Source: Pohlia nutans (Eukaryota; Streptophyta; Bryopsida; Bryales; Mniaceae). From it: a stretch of 64,000 bases of DNA. The notes below the pieces were generated by a model that was given only the letters and a program-made list of their open reading frames with translations, had not been told where the DNA came from and did not search any database. Each line of letters begins with the position of its first letter. The first letter of the stretch is position 1. Where the stretch lies: NCBI GenBank assembly GCA_022496805.1, contig CM040106.1, positions 7,192,001-7,256,000 on the forward strand. The letters run 5' to 3'. Made by a program: the position numbers and the translations under genes. Of the stretch, positions 1-12,442 are shown piece by piece.

Positions 1-810
1 TTCTGTAGCAATTCTGTACCAATACAAACAAACAAACTAGAGCAAATTTGTAACAATTGTAGCATTTCTGAACATAAGCACCCTTAACCCTAAGCTCTTC
101 TTATAGAATTCTAACAATTCTAATAGTTTTTACAGTAGCTGTATCCATTTTAACACCTTTGATACTTAGCACACTAAACTCTAAAGAATCAGACAAACAG
201 GCAAGCAAACAAGCAAAAAACAAACAATGGGAAGCAAAAAAGCAAAAACAGAAAAACAAACAGGCAAGCAAACAAGCAAATAAACCATAACAAGGACGGT
301 TGAATTACCTTACGGAAGCTGGAGCAGCTCCACCTTGAAGCACACACCTCTACAACAACAAAAAAACCAGGAAGAGAGCTTCTACTGCATTCGCAAGTCA
401 CTATACAGTCCCAAACGCCTAATCGCCAAATCGCCGAATCAAAATGTACAGAGGAAGAGCGTGCAATCACAATCAAAATGTACAGAGAGGAGGAAGGTAG
501 CGTGGAGTCACGCGAGCGTGAGGAGGAGCGTAACACGACGGGGCAGCGTGAAGATGCGACGGAGGAAGGTAAGAGCAACATCGAAATTCCAAAACCCTAA
601 GCTCGCGAGTGCCTGGTGAGAGTGACGACCTCCCAATCGTAGCCCGAACCTGGAAGCTCGGCTTAGGCGGTTGGCTCGGCTCCGAAGCTTGGTCTTACGC
701 TCGGCATCGAAGCTCGGGCAGGGCACCGAAGCTGAGGTGTTAGGCTTGGCACCGAAGCTTGGCTCCCCAACATGAGTAGGCCAAGCCTATAAAGGCAATT
801 CTATCATTTT
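1..810. other. Spacer with short direct repeats
   Basis: No convincing gene. The left part is rich in CAAA words and contains the phrase ACAGGCAAGCAAACAAGCAA twice (about 193-217 and 258-283). Around 640-765 the sequence becomes GC-rich and holds roughly four degenerate copies of a ~23-bp unit built on GGCACCGAAGCTTGGCTC. Reading frames on both strands here are short, repeat-driven and unlike any family I know. Confidence 0.5.
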
Positions 811-851
811 CAACCCCTAAATGTCCGAGCAGCTAGAAACAATATGACGAA

Positions 852-1014
852 CAGATTCAAAGCCTTGCAACTTTCTCAGAGAACCTTGCATCTCTTTCAT
901 CCAAATCATATTTCTAAGCCTATTAAATTTTGTACCAATTGCAATAAATCTCTTATAATGGAGAGCTGTTGATAATATTCGAGAGGCCTCTAAATGCAAT
1001 AACATCAAACTTGT
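852..1014 (+). repeat. Direct duplication, copy A
   Basis: This segment recurs about 1 kb downstream (1864-2024). Shared landmarks in order are AGATTC-AAGCC, TTTCTAAGCCTATTAAATT, AATTGCAATAAAT, GGAGAGCTGTTGA and AAATGCAATAAC-TCAAACTT. The copies differ at many single bases, so the duplication is old. No coding potential is evident. Confidence 0.7.
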
Positions 1015-1863
1015 TGCCGGGGTATAATCCTATAGAATTGGTATACAGAAAAAAGTTACAGATTACGCATCGTGGATTTAACCCGTTCGATTCGATTCAA
1101 AAATACTATCAAGAATACTTTATTATATAATTTGAAAGTTGAAATAAGATATGCACTCTAAATTTGAATTTATGTTTTTTCATTTTTTTTTCCTTCTCTG
1201 TTTTACCCTTCAACATCTTGATTGAACACTATTATCAAAGATTTGTTTTAAAATGTTTGATGAAAAAAAAATGGAGTTGATATACAAAGCAAAGTTGTAA
1301 TTGTCAACATAAAGAGAACTGTCTGTACAGTTGGATTCATCAAGATTATTCTCGATATTTTTCAATTAATTTTGCACAGTTTTTGCTTGAAACTTAATTA
1401 AAAATTCCAAAAAAATAAACAAAAATTGAAAAATATTGTAATGAAATTGGAATAACACGCAGTACAAGATGGTAAGGTCTCCATTGTTTGACTATAATTA
1501 TAATGGAAAATCATGTGTAAGGTCTCACTTCTTGAACTAAGACTGAAACTTCACAGAAACCACTCGAGGAACTTATTTTGTATTTAAAAAAAAATTCACA
1601 TCGTCTTATTTTGAAGATCCATACCGTACAAATGGTACTTAACTAGCACAAGAATCAAGAGACTTTTGGATGGATGAAAAATATCACCGTATGTGGTGAA
1701 GGGACGCGTCAGAATTCATACAACGTCTAGAAAATGAAGGCTTGCGCGTCAAAGGGTGCATCAATACTAATAAAGGTAATTCTATCAAAAACAAGGTGAA
1801 AAAAAAATCTTAAATTCTATTTGGAATTATTCGACATGTCCAACCATTTTTCACGAAGAATTA

Positions 1864-2024
1864 TAGATTCTAAGCCTTTGAACTTTTTCATACAACCTCG
1901 CATGAGTATCATGCAAGTTCCTTTCTAAGCCTATTAAATTCTGTAGTAATTGCAATAAATTTCTTGTGACGGAGAGCTGTTGACAATTTTGAAAGGATCT
2001 CCAAATGCAATTACGTCAAACTTC
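1864..2024 (+). repeat. Direct duplication, copy B
   Basis: Diverged second copy of the segment at 852-1014, in the same orientation and with the same landmark order. Confidence 0.7.
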
Positions 2025-2093
2025 TAATAAAATACAAAAAAGTGCGCGCCACGATCTCTCAACATTTTCCTGTTGATATGATCAAAGTATTTT

Positions 2094-2190
2094 GTAGTAC
2101 TGTTTGTCCGGTGGACACTAGTAGATTGACATTACAAATAGACAATTTATTCACGTTGCCCCCAAAAGAGGCCGGAGATTCTATATATGT
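2094..2190 (+). repeat. Dispersed ~120-bp repeat, copy C (diverged)
   Basis: Shares TTTGTCCGGTGGACACT, then ATTTATTCACG, then AAAGAGGCCGGAG-TTC with the two better-preserved copies at 27184-27304 and 36056-36175. All three are in the same orientation. I cannot assign the family; there is no obvious tRNA-like B box. Confidence 0.6.
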
Positions 2191-2542
2191 ATATCTAACC
2201 CTTATCTAAGAAGCACGGTTTTCCAACATTCCTAAATGCCTATATGTTTATTCATTTTTGATATAATTTTAGTATGCCTAATGTATATACTATGTATATT
2301 GATGACTTAATTAATACCCATTTTGTACACATAGTGATGACATAATGATTAATTTTTGGAGCAATCCACTAGGATACTAATTTAATCATTAAATTACCAA
2401 TTCTTATTTTAACTATTTATGATTTAATAATTCAAGTTAAATTTCTGTATCAATTTAGAGTGTGTAATAACTATAATATTAAGTGAAGCAAGTGGGTGTC
2501 TGAGTGGAATGGTCAAGTGATATTATTAATAACATAGGATGC

Positions 2543-3081
2543 TTAACCCCTAAATGTCCTCACCTATGTCCAATTTAGGGAGGTTTGCAAAGATGCTTAA
2601 AAGTTATACAATTTGGATTTTAGAGTCTATTTATTCAATTAGATCTATAATTGCTATCACTCATATTTTTCTAAAACACGTTGGAACATAAAAAACAAAA
2701 AAAAATTCAATTCAATTACGAATAAGATATTGAATGACAGTATGTGGATGAAATTTGTTGTGATGGGTTATAATGTAGTACTCTAGGTGTATTGATTTTT
2801 TGAGACATTTTGGATGCTTGATTTTAAGAGTTTTATTTTTCAATAACACTTTCAGACCAAAACCTTCCAAATTTTGGGTGAAACACTGCAGTACAAAATG
2901 ACGCATAATTTTTTCAAAAACTATTTCCTATTTGATCGGAGCACGCATACATGAAGTAGACTTTCCATTTAAAAATTCAGTTAAAAAAAATTACACTGCT
3001 AAAAGTGCATGATGGATGTGAAACTACAGATGAAATCTGTACATCATGCAAAATATACATGGTTTTAGGGTTAGGGGTTCA
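2543..3081 (+). repeat. TIR-bounded repeat family, copy 1
   Basis: The segment begins TTAACCCCTAAATGTCC and ends GGTTAGGGGTT, so the ends are short terminal inverted repeats. The interior matches the copies at 4356-4939 and 60519-61099 through shared phrases: AATGAGGCAT-like near the middle, GATCGGAGCACGCATACA, and AGTGCATGATGGATG-GAAACTAC near the right end. No transposase is encoded, so this looks like a non-autonomous MITE-type element of about 540 bp. The superfamily is unclear; TTA/TAA next to the TIR would fit PIF/Harbinger, but target duplications are not clean. Confidence 0.6.
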
Positions 3082-4355
3082 AAATAATTTCAAATAATAC
3101 TCATGGAATATACTATGGGTATTATTTTATATCATAGAATAATCGCATTTGGCTTCATACCCCCTAAATTACCCTTTGAATGCATGTGATGCAACAAACC
3201 ACGAATATAACATAATTATAGTGCATCCCCTAAGGCACAATATGTTAACTCCTAAACTTCAACACTTTAAACGATTAACAGATTCAAATCGTTATCACGT
3301 TCGCTAAACAAATTTTAACTTTTAGAATTTATTATTAAATATTGGTGATAATATTAGTGAATCAAACCGTATGGATGGATTGGAATTTAAGATTCAAAGT
3401 CTAGAACTTTCATTTGTATATCAATTCCAAAATATTCTTCTAAATAATCATTTAGGATCATTTTTCTCACACCGTCAATTCCATGGACACCCTAGTACGC
3501 TTAGGCGTTAAAGTTGCTTTTTGAAGTTAAAATTCTAGAATCATCTATTAATACATATAAGCCTTGTTTAAAAGGGTTTAGGCATTTATATGGGTTAAAA
3601 AAATAACTTTTCGTCTTATTGACAAAAAACTATAAAAGTGTTGAATTACAAAATAAGTCTAAAATTTATTAGGTGAAGAACAACTTCCCATTTACAGCTT
3701 AAATATTAGTCTAAAATCAATTCAGCTGAAGTATAACTCTTAGAAAAATCAATACTCTGATCTTTTTGAGTAAGACAATAATTCTATATCTTTTTGACCG
3801 TAATTAAAAAAAATTCATTTGAGTATTATAGAATAAGTACAGAAACTCAAATGATATCTCATTCAGGTACACAAGGTTCTTCTTGATTATTCTAGAAACG
3901 TGATATACATATGCAAGCGATGAAATTATTCCTTTATTTTGTTCTTCTCCCTTAACTTGATCAGCCAAGCACTTTGAGACTACCCTAGACGTTGGACATC
4001 TTATTCAGTCCTGATTTGTGACTGCACGCGGTGTGCCTTTCGTTCTTTGATCGCATACTTCTACACAATTTTTTTTAGCAAAACGCATAATGAAGTATAG
4101 TTAAATAGGATCATTATTTAGAGAGGACAACAACGTAGTGACAAACCGCCAAAAAATTAGATAATTCTCCTCCAAACATTCATTTGATGATTTTCATAGA
4201 AGCATTAATGATTTTCATCCAAGCATTGATGATTTTCATGATTGCATTGATGATGCATCTCCCTCCTACAAGTACATTGAGTTCAATCATAGCATATGCA
4301 TGAAGTATTTCTTTATCCCTTAATACCAAATATGTTCATCGCGATTAGTATAGTC
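3082..4355. other. AT-rich spacer
   Basis: AT-rich sequence between two TIR-repeat copies. It carries further degenerate CCCCTAA motifs (near 3168 and 3229), which suggests older eroded copies, but nothing that reads as a gene. Confidence 0.4.
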
Positions 4356-4939
4356 TGACCCCTTAATGTTCTCACTCTTCTCAAACTTGGCAGTTTTAAA
4401 AAGATACATTACAAAAAGCAAGTAAGAGGGATATTTTCACTTTGATGAATGAATAAAAGTCTTATATAATGAATTATGGATTCTATCCATACAATTACTT
4501 TGGCAATGGCTATCACCAATATTTGTGTATTATATAACGAATTTAAAATGTAACTATCGTTTGTAACAATTATGATTAGTACGAATAAAATATTGACATT
4601 CTAGTAATGAATTTTCGGGGATGGGATGGGTTCAAATGTAATAGTCTAAGTGTAGTAATGTTTGGCATTCTTTACGCAGCATATTTTAGGTAGTTCACTT
4701 TTTCAAGAGCACTTTTGGAATAAAATCTTCGAAATGAGTAGTGGAGCACCACAACGTGAAATGAGGCATTCAACTTTCACAAGTCATCCCATTTCTAATG
4801 GGATCACACATGCATAATCTAACTTCCCAGATAAGTGTCAATAAAAATTTCACACTGCAAGAAGTGCATGATGGATGAGAATTCGAGTTCAAATTCATTC
4901 ATCATGCAAAAAATGCATGATTGGGCGGTTAGGGGTTAA
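4356..4939 (+). repeat. TIR-bounded repeat family, copy 2
   Basis: Starts GACCCCTTAATGTTCTCAC and ends GGCGGTTAGGGGTTAA. The interior aligns with copy 1 and with the copy at 60519-61099: GATGGG-TGGGTTCAAATGTAATAG, TGAAATGAGGCATTCAA, GGGATCACACATGCATAA, and a right end with AGTGCATGATGGATGAG. The TIR is a few bases longer and better kept here than in copy 1. Confidence 0.6.
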
Positions 4940-5669
4940 ATGAAACCCATTGAACTAGGTAATTTAGCATTTTATTAACCATGTGCTTATGACCAAATTT
5001 ACGAAAATCAAACGTAAATAAATACGTTTGTATTTTTATACAAATTGTATATGATTATTAGTGACGCACTATATCTTTTGTCGTATATGATGAATGTTAT
5101 GAATTTAGTAGCATAGATTTGATTTTAAAATCATACTATAATGTAATGTATGTACGTAAGTGCATGAGGAAGATATACTTTTTCATGCGTTTTTTCATTG
5201 ATTTATAAATGTAATACTTTTGTATACCTATTCTTGTACAACTATATGGATGTGTTTGTATCATCTTCATTCCAAAATCCAAAATTAGATTTGGAATAGA
5301 ATGATGGAGAAATAATACCCATCAATGAAAATGCATTCAGGTGAGACTGCAAGGTACATGCACTAGAGTACCAAGTGCTCTCAAGGGTATTGTAAGTACG
5401 TTGGATGAATGGCGGCTCACATGAAAGTGCAATTCATTTCAAGTCATCTCTTTCTTCTACATTTCAATATTTGAATGTGTAAGCTTCTCCTCATTCCTCA
5501 TTCACTCCTTCCCCTTCCTCATTCATCTCCTCCTTGTTTTTCTTTCTTGACCATGGGTTCTAGGCACCCAACCCATGGAAAATTTTCTCTTTCTTCTCGT
5601 CCTTATTGTTTAGGGGAATTAACTGGGTTTTTGTGGTTTGTTTATAATTCGGATGCATGTCGATATTAG

Positions 5670-6023
5670 AGAAATCTCCCTCCTCATCCATTGTTGCGAG
5701 GCAATATTAGTGGCGCAGATGATTTCTTTTGGAACATTCACTGTGGCGAAGAGATGGCACGGTTGGAGGTTCTTTCTGGCAAATCATATACTAAAGTGGC
5801 AGGAATTGTGAACCGTCCTTCCACAGATTTACTTCGTGGAGTGGCGGTGATAAAAAAAGATTGCGGGTGCGTGCAACTTGACTTTTGTGATTGTCCTCCC
5901 ACAAATTCGAATGGTAGTGAGACCAAACAAGTGATTGGGATATCATCAGACACATCTTTATATGTCACGGCGGAAGGTGGAGAATCGGATGTAGCATCGG
6001 TGGGGAGCAATCGCCAATTTTAG
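5670..6023 (+). CDS. Unrecognised ORF
   Basis: Open frame from just after a TAG at 5667. The first ATG in frame is at 5754, giving 89 residues; upstream residues in the open stretch have no ATG and could belong to a spliced exon. The region is less AT-rich than the DNA on either side. The product has a Cys-rich patch (KKDCGCVQLDFCDCPP) and no domain I can name. Non-coding flanks from 4940 to 5669 and 6024 to 7004 show only short frames, including a 94-codon frame at 6287-6571 with no ATG at its start. It may be a remnant exon or chance. Confidence 0.2.
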   Translation, partial: RNLPPHPLLRGNISGADDFFWNIHCGEEMARLEVLSGKSYTKVAGIVNRPSTDLLRGVAVIKKDCGCVQLDFCDCPPTNSNGSETKQVIGISSDTSLYVTAEGGESDVASVGSNRQF

Positions 6024-7004
6024 TTTTGACTTTTGCAGCACCGCTCGGTTACTTGTTTTTGGAGGCGGATTTTGAGTTTGAAGCGGTTTTGATTTTGCTT
6101 TGTAGAGGCAGTAATAGTTTTTTTTACATAGCGGCATTGTGAATTTGAAGGGACCAAATTTTTAGAATTCATGAAGTTCATAATTGATGACTGTAAAAAT
6201 GTAGTCGGCCAGCTTGCTCTTCTGACCGCAGTGAATGTCAGTGGCTTTTAACCTTTTTTAAAATATAGTAACCTGCGAGTTGCATAGTGGCGGAGTGCTT
6301 TGCATTTATGTGCGGAATGCCGTTGCGGTTTCATCGTAGACTAGGACGTTGTTTTGGAAAGGCATCCAAGACGGCGGAAACTTTGGGCGCTTCTTCATTC
6401 TCCTCTCTCCTGCGCGTTCTCATTTTGTATTGCGTCTCTCATTTTGTAGTCTCCTCCGCAGCCGCTCTTGTCTCTTTTGCTTGCGGACTCTCCCTCTTCT
6501 TATCGCTTGTGTATTGTAGAACTGTGGTGTGCGCTATCGCGTGGCTGAAGTGCTCCAAATGTAAGTTTTGATGTCATTATCCGCCGCATTATTTTGCTGT
6601 GTGTTTTGAAGAGGTTGTAGGGTGCGACAGGATCTTGGTTTTGGATTGTTTAGCATTACGTTCAAGTGTGTAGTTCAATGGTTGTGTGGTTGATTAAGCA
6701 GTTCAATTCAGTGGTTAAATCTGTAGTTCAGTGGTTTTCTGCATTCAGTGATTGATTAGTTCAAGTGCTAGGGTGCAAACTAGAAGAGTGCACATTGCAG
6801 CGCTTGTTTTTTTATTCATTGAGTTTATGCGTTCTTTCTAATTGTGCATGTCATTGCTTATAACTCAAACTTGCGTTGGCTATGCAAATTGGAATGCATT
6901 GTGATCCAATGCATTGAAGTGGATGAATATTCAATTTGCAACTTGTAATTTAATGGAATTGAATTGTTCATGTGTTCCATCGTTTCAAAGCTTGGTTGGT
7001 TCTG

Positions 7005-8123
7005 TTATCGTCGACTCGAGGATAAGTTGAGTCGTTATTGGGCACCTTTATACTGTTGCAGAATGGATTATCTTCGAGTCGAAGATAAAGCGTATATCTT
7101 TCATGACATAACATATATTTAAGAATACCGTGGCTGTTAGAGCGTGACACTTCAGTCGCAGTATCCATTATCCTCGAGTCGAAGATAAGTACAACAGAAT
7201 ATACGACAGGATTAATAAAGATATAATTATCCTCGTGTCGAAGATAAGTACAACAGAATATACGATAGAATTTATAGAGATATAATTATCCTCGAGTCAA
7301 AGATAAGTACAACAGAATATACGATAGAATTTATAGAGATACAATTATCCTCGAGTCGAAGATAAGTTCTCAATATATCATTAGAATGATCTCATATACC
7401 AATGACTTCTAAAAAAGTTCTGATTGAACGAATAGAAGTGAACCACTTATCCTCGACTCGAGGATAAGTCACTTAGGGTACTCAAAGGAACTGTGATATG
7501 CGGATACATTTATCCTCAAGTCGAAGATAGGCATATTGACATAAACTGTAGGTAATACAATACGCACCAAGGTAAAGAGTAGTGTCCAGTAACGTTGATG
7601 TGACCGGGCCACTTATCTTCAAGTCGAGGATAATTAGAGGGGTTCGCCATAGGACATGACACATACAAATCCAGTTATCCTTGAGTCGAGGATAACATAC
7701 TCGTAACTTCAATGTCTGATCGTTTCACGCGTCCGATGTTCCGCATTGAACAATACCTGAAGCATTCGAGGACTAGTTATCCTCGAGTCGAGGATAAAGC
7801 TGATGGGGACACCATGTCCTCTTGAACTATAAACCAGAAGTCCGGACATATCGTACACGGTATCATTAGTATCCTATAACCATATCCTCGTGTCGAGGAT
7901 ATGGATCATTTTGAAACACGTAGACGCTGACTCTTCTTACAGAAAAGAAGTACGCCTTCCGGTTTTGGGCAGTCTATGCACGGGCTCTGGGCTGAATGAA
8001 ATCTGGTCCAGTTTGTCGCACAGTTATCCTTGACTCGAGGATACTATAGACGGTGTTACAGTATGCGGACATCAGAACCCGGAAGCATTAGATCCAATAG
8101 CATTACCCTCCGCCCGAGGATAA
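7005..8123. repeat. Array of fourteen 21-bp palindromes
   Basis: A 21-bp palindrome (TTATCCTCGA, one centre base, then TCGAGGATAA) occurs at 7005, 7068, 7168, 7227, 7286, 7345, 7447, 7510, 7613, 7675, 7777, 7882, 8024 and 8103. Copies differ by one to a few bases, often in compensating positions on both half-sites; the last is the most degenerate, and the 7882 copy extends to a 25-bp palindrome (7880-7904). The DNA between palindromes is mostly unrelated, except for four consecutive copies set in 59-bp tandem units. The array ends about 70 bp before the start of a transposase-like gene. By analogy with subterminal repeats of plant DNA transposons these could be transposase-binding sites. That role is inferred. 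Confidence 0.9.
7168..7365 (+). repeat. 59-bp tandem repeat inside the palindrome array
   Basis: Palindromes at 7168, 7227, 7286 and 7345 are exactly 59 bp apart. The intervening DNA is also repeated (AAGTACAACAGAATATACGA, then a TAGAGATATAATTAT-like end), so here the whole unit was duplicated, unlike the rest of the array where only the palindrome is conserved. Confidence 0.85.
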
Positions 8124-8192
8124 TAGTTTGCATAGCATTCACACCCTTACCATACAGCTCATTGTCTGATACATGATCTGTCTTGTGACAGA

Positions 8193-11085
8193 ATGGAGAC
8201 GCTTGCGCATCCAGATTTCGAGATAAGGGTGCCAACCCTGCCGCCGGGAGTGGCGCCATGTGAGGGTGTTCCACGTTCATCATGGACCTCGAAGGGCGTT
8301 ACGATCAGCAACGCGGATGGGATCGATGTTGCAAAGGGTATCTGCCATAGTGTTGACCCGAAGCTCGTGATTGACAGAGACGGTTTGCCTCTCGGCGATG
8401 ATCGCGTAGCGATTCATATTGTAGAATCACTCGTTGAAGAAGAAGTTCCGTCCGTATGGATGTGGTCTATGTGATCTTGGCATATCTCCAGGGTCTACCT
8501 AAATGGAGCGAGTTTGTACGATCACGAGCAAACAACCATATATCAGGCAGAATTGAATGCCTCCAGGAGGCGAGTCCGGAAAGGGGTTAGGCCTTACGAG
8601 ACCACACGCGAGAGAACTGAGCTCGCTACCCCTCCCAAGAAGGACTTCTTACTTTCTGCCCAGTCAATTAACGCTGTGTTGAGCAATGTCTGTTGTCCTT
8701 TAAATTGCGTACAGCCGTTTCCGCAGGCAAAGATCCAAGCCCTTTGCACCCAATTATACATAACTGGTACCGTATACTTCCGAAAGCATCTGTTGCTGGA
8801 AGTGCACCGTCAAATTCACAGAGATGCGAACGGTAAAGAGATGATTACCTTAGAGGGAATTGAGGTGTGCACTACAACATGGTGTCTCATTCATTCGGTG
8901 TTGAGAGCTACATACCATCGTTACAAGAGTCGAGCAAAATCTGGTGTACACCTGGAGTCGCATGGTAACCTTGGGACAAAGAAGCCCCGCTTGCAAACAT
9001 TGCAAGCCACTGCCACTCTCCGAACCCTGCTCAAGAACTCCGCAGATCAGATGCCTCACAAGTCGAAGACTCTTCCGTCTGGTGAGAAAGTCGTGTCCAT
9101 GTGTCTGCCATCCTCCTTTCCGTGGAGCGAGACATTGCCTCTGATCAATGAGGTCAACGCGCGCTTTGATTTGCCAAATGTGTCATCAAGCGGACTGAGT
9201 AGAGTTCGTAGCGAGTCTTTTCCTGAATTCGCACCAAACGCTCGTGGGGATAGTTTTTCTCGATGTGGGACTTGTGATAGGATTAAACAGCTCCGTTCCG
9301 TTTGTACGTCAGGGTCTCGTGCGTCCCTTCTATGGACAACCAAACTCAAAGTGCACATAAATGAACAAAGGGCTCACAGAGAGCTGTATTATGGTAATAG
9401 GGATCAGTCTGAGAAATTCCCGAACAAAATATTTACCATCATCCATGACAATATGGACCACTCAAAGACGGCCTCGCCACATTATTCTCACAAGAGCAAG
9501 GCAGTTGATTCCTTCATGAAATTGCTGGTCACGGTGACTGGAATGATTGCGCATGGCCGTGAAGACATAAGATATGCACATTATGGCCTAGACATTTATC
9601 CGAGTGATTGAAATCATTCCGTCGGTTCAATTGCTCAATTACTACGGGATCTGGAGAAGCCGCCGAAGTATTCAATGCGGGAGTTGTTCACTGGGAGTAG
9701 GTCTTTTGATCTCTCCGAGGCCTTGTTGCGAGGTTCAGAGATTTGCTTGGAATCCCTCCCACCTCCTCCAAGGGAACCGATCATTGTGGAACCACTCTCT
9801 CCGACTTTAACTCTTTAGCTTGACAACGCGTGTGGGGACAACAAGAATCGATGGGTCTTTGCATTTTTCTTCCTCCTTGTACACAAAGGTGTCTTCCGCA
9901 AGATATCAATCACTTTTCTCATCGTGGGGCACACTCATGATGACATCGATGCCCTCTTCCGTCGATGGAACCGAGGGAAAATGACTACCCCACGATTCCC
10001 AAGCTCATGAAGTCCTTCATGGATGCTGAATCTCAGCTCGTTATTCCGCACCTTATCGAGGAAGTCCCAAACTTCAAAGGGTTCGTTGAAGGGTACTTGT
10101 GCACGGGTAATGACGCTCTGCAAGGTCATACCGATGCTCAACAGTTCAAGCTCTACAAAGATTCCAACGGGTGGTCTTTAATGCAGTACAAAATTCTTTG
10201 TACAGACAGCAACTGGTTGCCAAAGGAGGGTGGGGGAATTCGATTGTGGAAGGAGACTGCAGATGGACGGCCAATGGTGCCCAGTGGAGAGCCTTGCCTA
10301 CAGGCCCCAAATCAGATGCGATGCCTTGATGAGATTTTCAAAGTCCTCAATGGATTCATTGCTTTATGGGGCACTGAGGCTAATGAGGATTTGTCTGGAG
10401 AATTCAGGAGGATGAATGAGCCCCTCAAATACTATTGGCGGGAGGGGGGGGGGGGGTGGTGAGATCTACGCTAACCACGCCAGTTCCGGCACGGGAGATT
10501 TTGCAAAATGGATTTTGACCATCTTTGAGGTTCGCACCTAATATGGAGGACCAATTTCTGGACGACGGGACAATCCGTGAGGAGTTTGCCGAGGATGTTC
10601 CCTTTGTTGGCCGTAGGCGTGACCGCCCAGCCCCTTCATTTCACTTTGGTCGTGGTGTGTACGCTGGCTATTTCCTCGCGGTGCGCCCCGCAGATGACGA
10701 CCTCTGACCATTTTGGCTGGCTAAAGCTTTGACGAATCCTAGTCCCGATCCTGGACATGTGAATTTAATTTAGATGCAGTATTGGACACCTGCTTCACGG
10801 CAGCACGTCGATATGGACACATATGACGGTTGGGATACAAAAGAGGGGAATTCCTGGCGGGAGGATAGGTGTTTCTTACCAAATTGGTCTCATAGAGATT
10901 GTATCATAACAGCATGGAAGCCGCGTACAAGAAAAGAGACTTCCGATCCAAGGATTAAAATCCCTCAAACACAAATCAACATCATCAAAGCATCTATTGA
11001 CTCGTATGTATCAGATTCCGTGAGTGAGGCATCCCCGCCTCGAGGACGATTTGTATGTAGGCGTATATGTAGGAGAGATTTGTAG
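8193..11085 (+). pseudogene. DUF7869-like transposase-type gene, decayed
   Basis: An ATG at 8193 opens a frame that runs to about 9965 with three in-frame stops (TGA 8472, TGA 9609, TAG 9816). It then shifts frame near 9965-9975, and again near a run of 14 G at 10443-10456; the last part (10525-11085) has a TGA at 10705 and a TAG at 10771. The middle carries IHDNMDHSKT, then LDNACGDNKN and FLIVGHTHDDIDALF, which I recognise as the Asp/His motifs of the DUF7869-type family, widespread in eukaryotes and thought to be RNase H-fold and transposase-like. A Cys pair (CGTCDR) precedes them. The C-terminal part (FWLAKALTNP, IQYWTPAS-like, GWDTKEGN) looks like a separate conserved module. Each stop sits where CGA or CAG would restore sense. 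The palindrome array immediately upstream suggests the two form one mobile element. Family call is good; mobility is inferred. Confidence 0.7.
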
Positions 11086-11089
11086 TCAT

Positions 11090-12440
11090 TCGTATTGTGT
11101 GGATCTAAATGTAGACCGGTATGCAATACTACAATGGCGATGTCCTTATTGTAGAACATTGTATTACATTTATTGAAATTTATCGACGTGCCCCTGCACT
11201 ATGCATTTTGAAATTTGTATTTTGGTACTGCTTTCACATTACATGTATGGATGGGAGGTCCATATTTGTCATTGATATCTCATTTAAAATAGAGCCTCAA
11301 TTATAAGTGTGATTCCATTTGATTAAACTATTGTTGGCTAAGACATGAACATTATAATTGCCTTAGTTATGCCTCGTACCAGTAGTGAGAATGGTTGTGT
11401 AGTCTTTATTGTTGCGTCAACCTTCCCAATATTGAGCGAAGAAATGCAACACAGATTTCTGGACTTCAACAACTAAATATGACTACTCTTAATTTAATAG
11501 ATGAATATGAGTGATCCAACGTAGTTAAGTCTCAATTTAATGAGTTGTCTCAATATAATGACCGCTTACTATCTTCCAGACTTGGGGTCATAATTAAAAT
11601 GAGACTGCACATTGTGTCATTTCAATGAATATTGCCTTGTTGCATAGTTAATGATAGTGGGGATGTACCATGGGACATTGCAGTTCATCACCGTAGACAT
11701 CGTTGCGCTTCGAGGACGTCGTCGCGGAGATCCCAATAGATGTCCGCTAAAACATCCCTGCACCATCGTAGTCATCGTGAATCGGATGTCTTGCGGACAA
11801 TGGCCTAAACACACTATGTCGTGGCAGCTCGTCCAAGGTAGATTTTTCCGTGCCATGTAGGATAAGTTCTGTAAATTAGGAAATTCCAAAATATATCCAC
11901 GTGTATTTTTCACCATAAATTAGGAAAAATCCTCCTATATTATAAAAGTCTATTTTTTTTTCGACGTGGTTTTCTAATATTATAATATTAATAAATTATA
12001 ATTTTTTAAAATATTTTAATATTAAAAATCAGTTTATAAAAAATTATATAATATGATATTTAAAAAATATATAATTATTTTAATATCATAATATTATTAT
12101 GATATTATTATGATATTATAATATTATAATTTAAAAGTATTTTAAAGACTGGACGAATCACAAATATTGCAAGTACGAGATATTGAATATAAAATCAATA
12201 TTCCAAATTATGTGGTGATTTAAAAAAAAAGTATATTGGACAAAAAAGAAAGAGTATTTAATACGGTGAACCGGTTTTTTTTTCGCTCATGCAAACCGCT
12301 GCCCATTATGCTGAATTCTTTACATCGGGTAGCATTTCACCTCGCATTCAAGTAAATTTCAGACACTTACCCTCGGTCAAACCGGAATCTCGTGCCAACG
12401 TGGCAATGCTGCGTCTTTCCGGATGTCTTGTGTCACGTCC
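11090..12440. other. Spacer with extreme AT tract
   Basis: No gene recognised. Positions about 11950-12140 are almost pure A/T, built from ATTATAATATTA and ATCATAATATTATTATGATATT-type words with local palindromes. Around 11650-11860 the composition is balanced and both strands are open for 70-100 codons, but neither reading resembles a known protein. Confidence 0.5.
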
Positions 12441-12442
12441 TC

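Noticed and set aside
7005..8123. CRISPR-like array
   Set aside because: Spacers vary from about 38 to 120 bp, some are tandem duplicates, each repeat is itself a full palindrome, and the surrounding DNA is eukaryotic with no cas genes.
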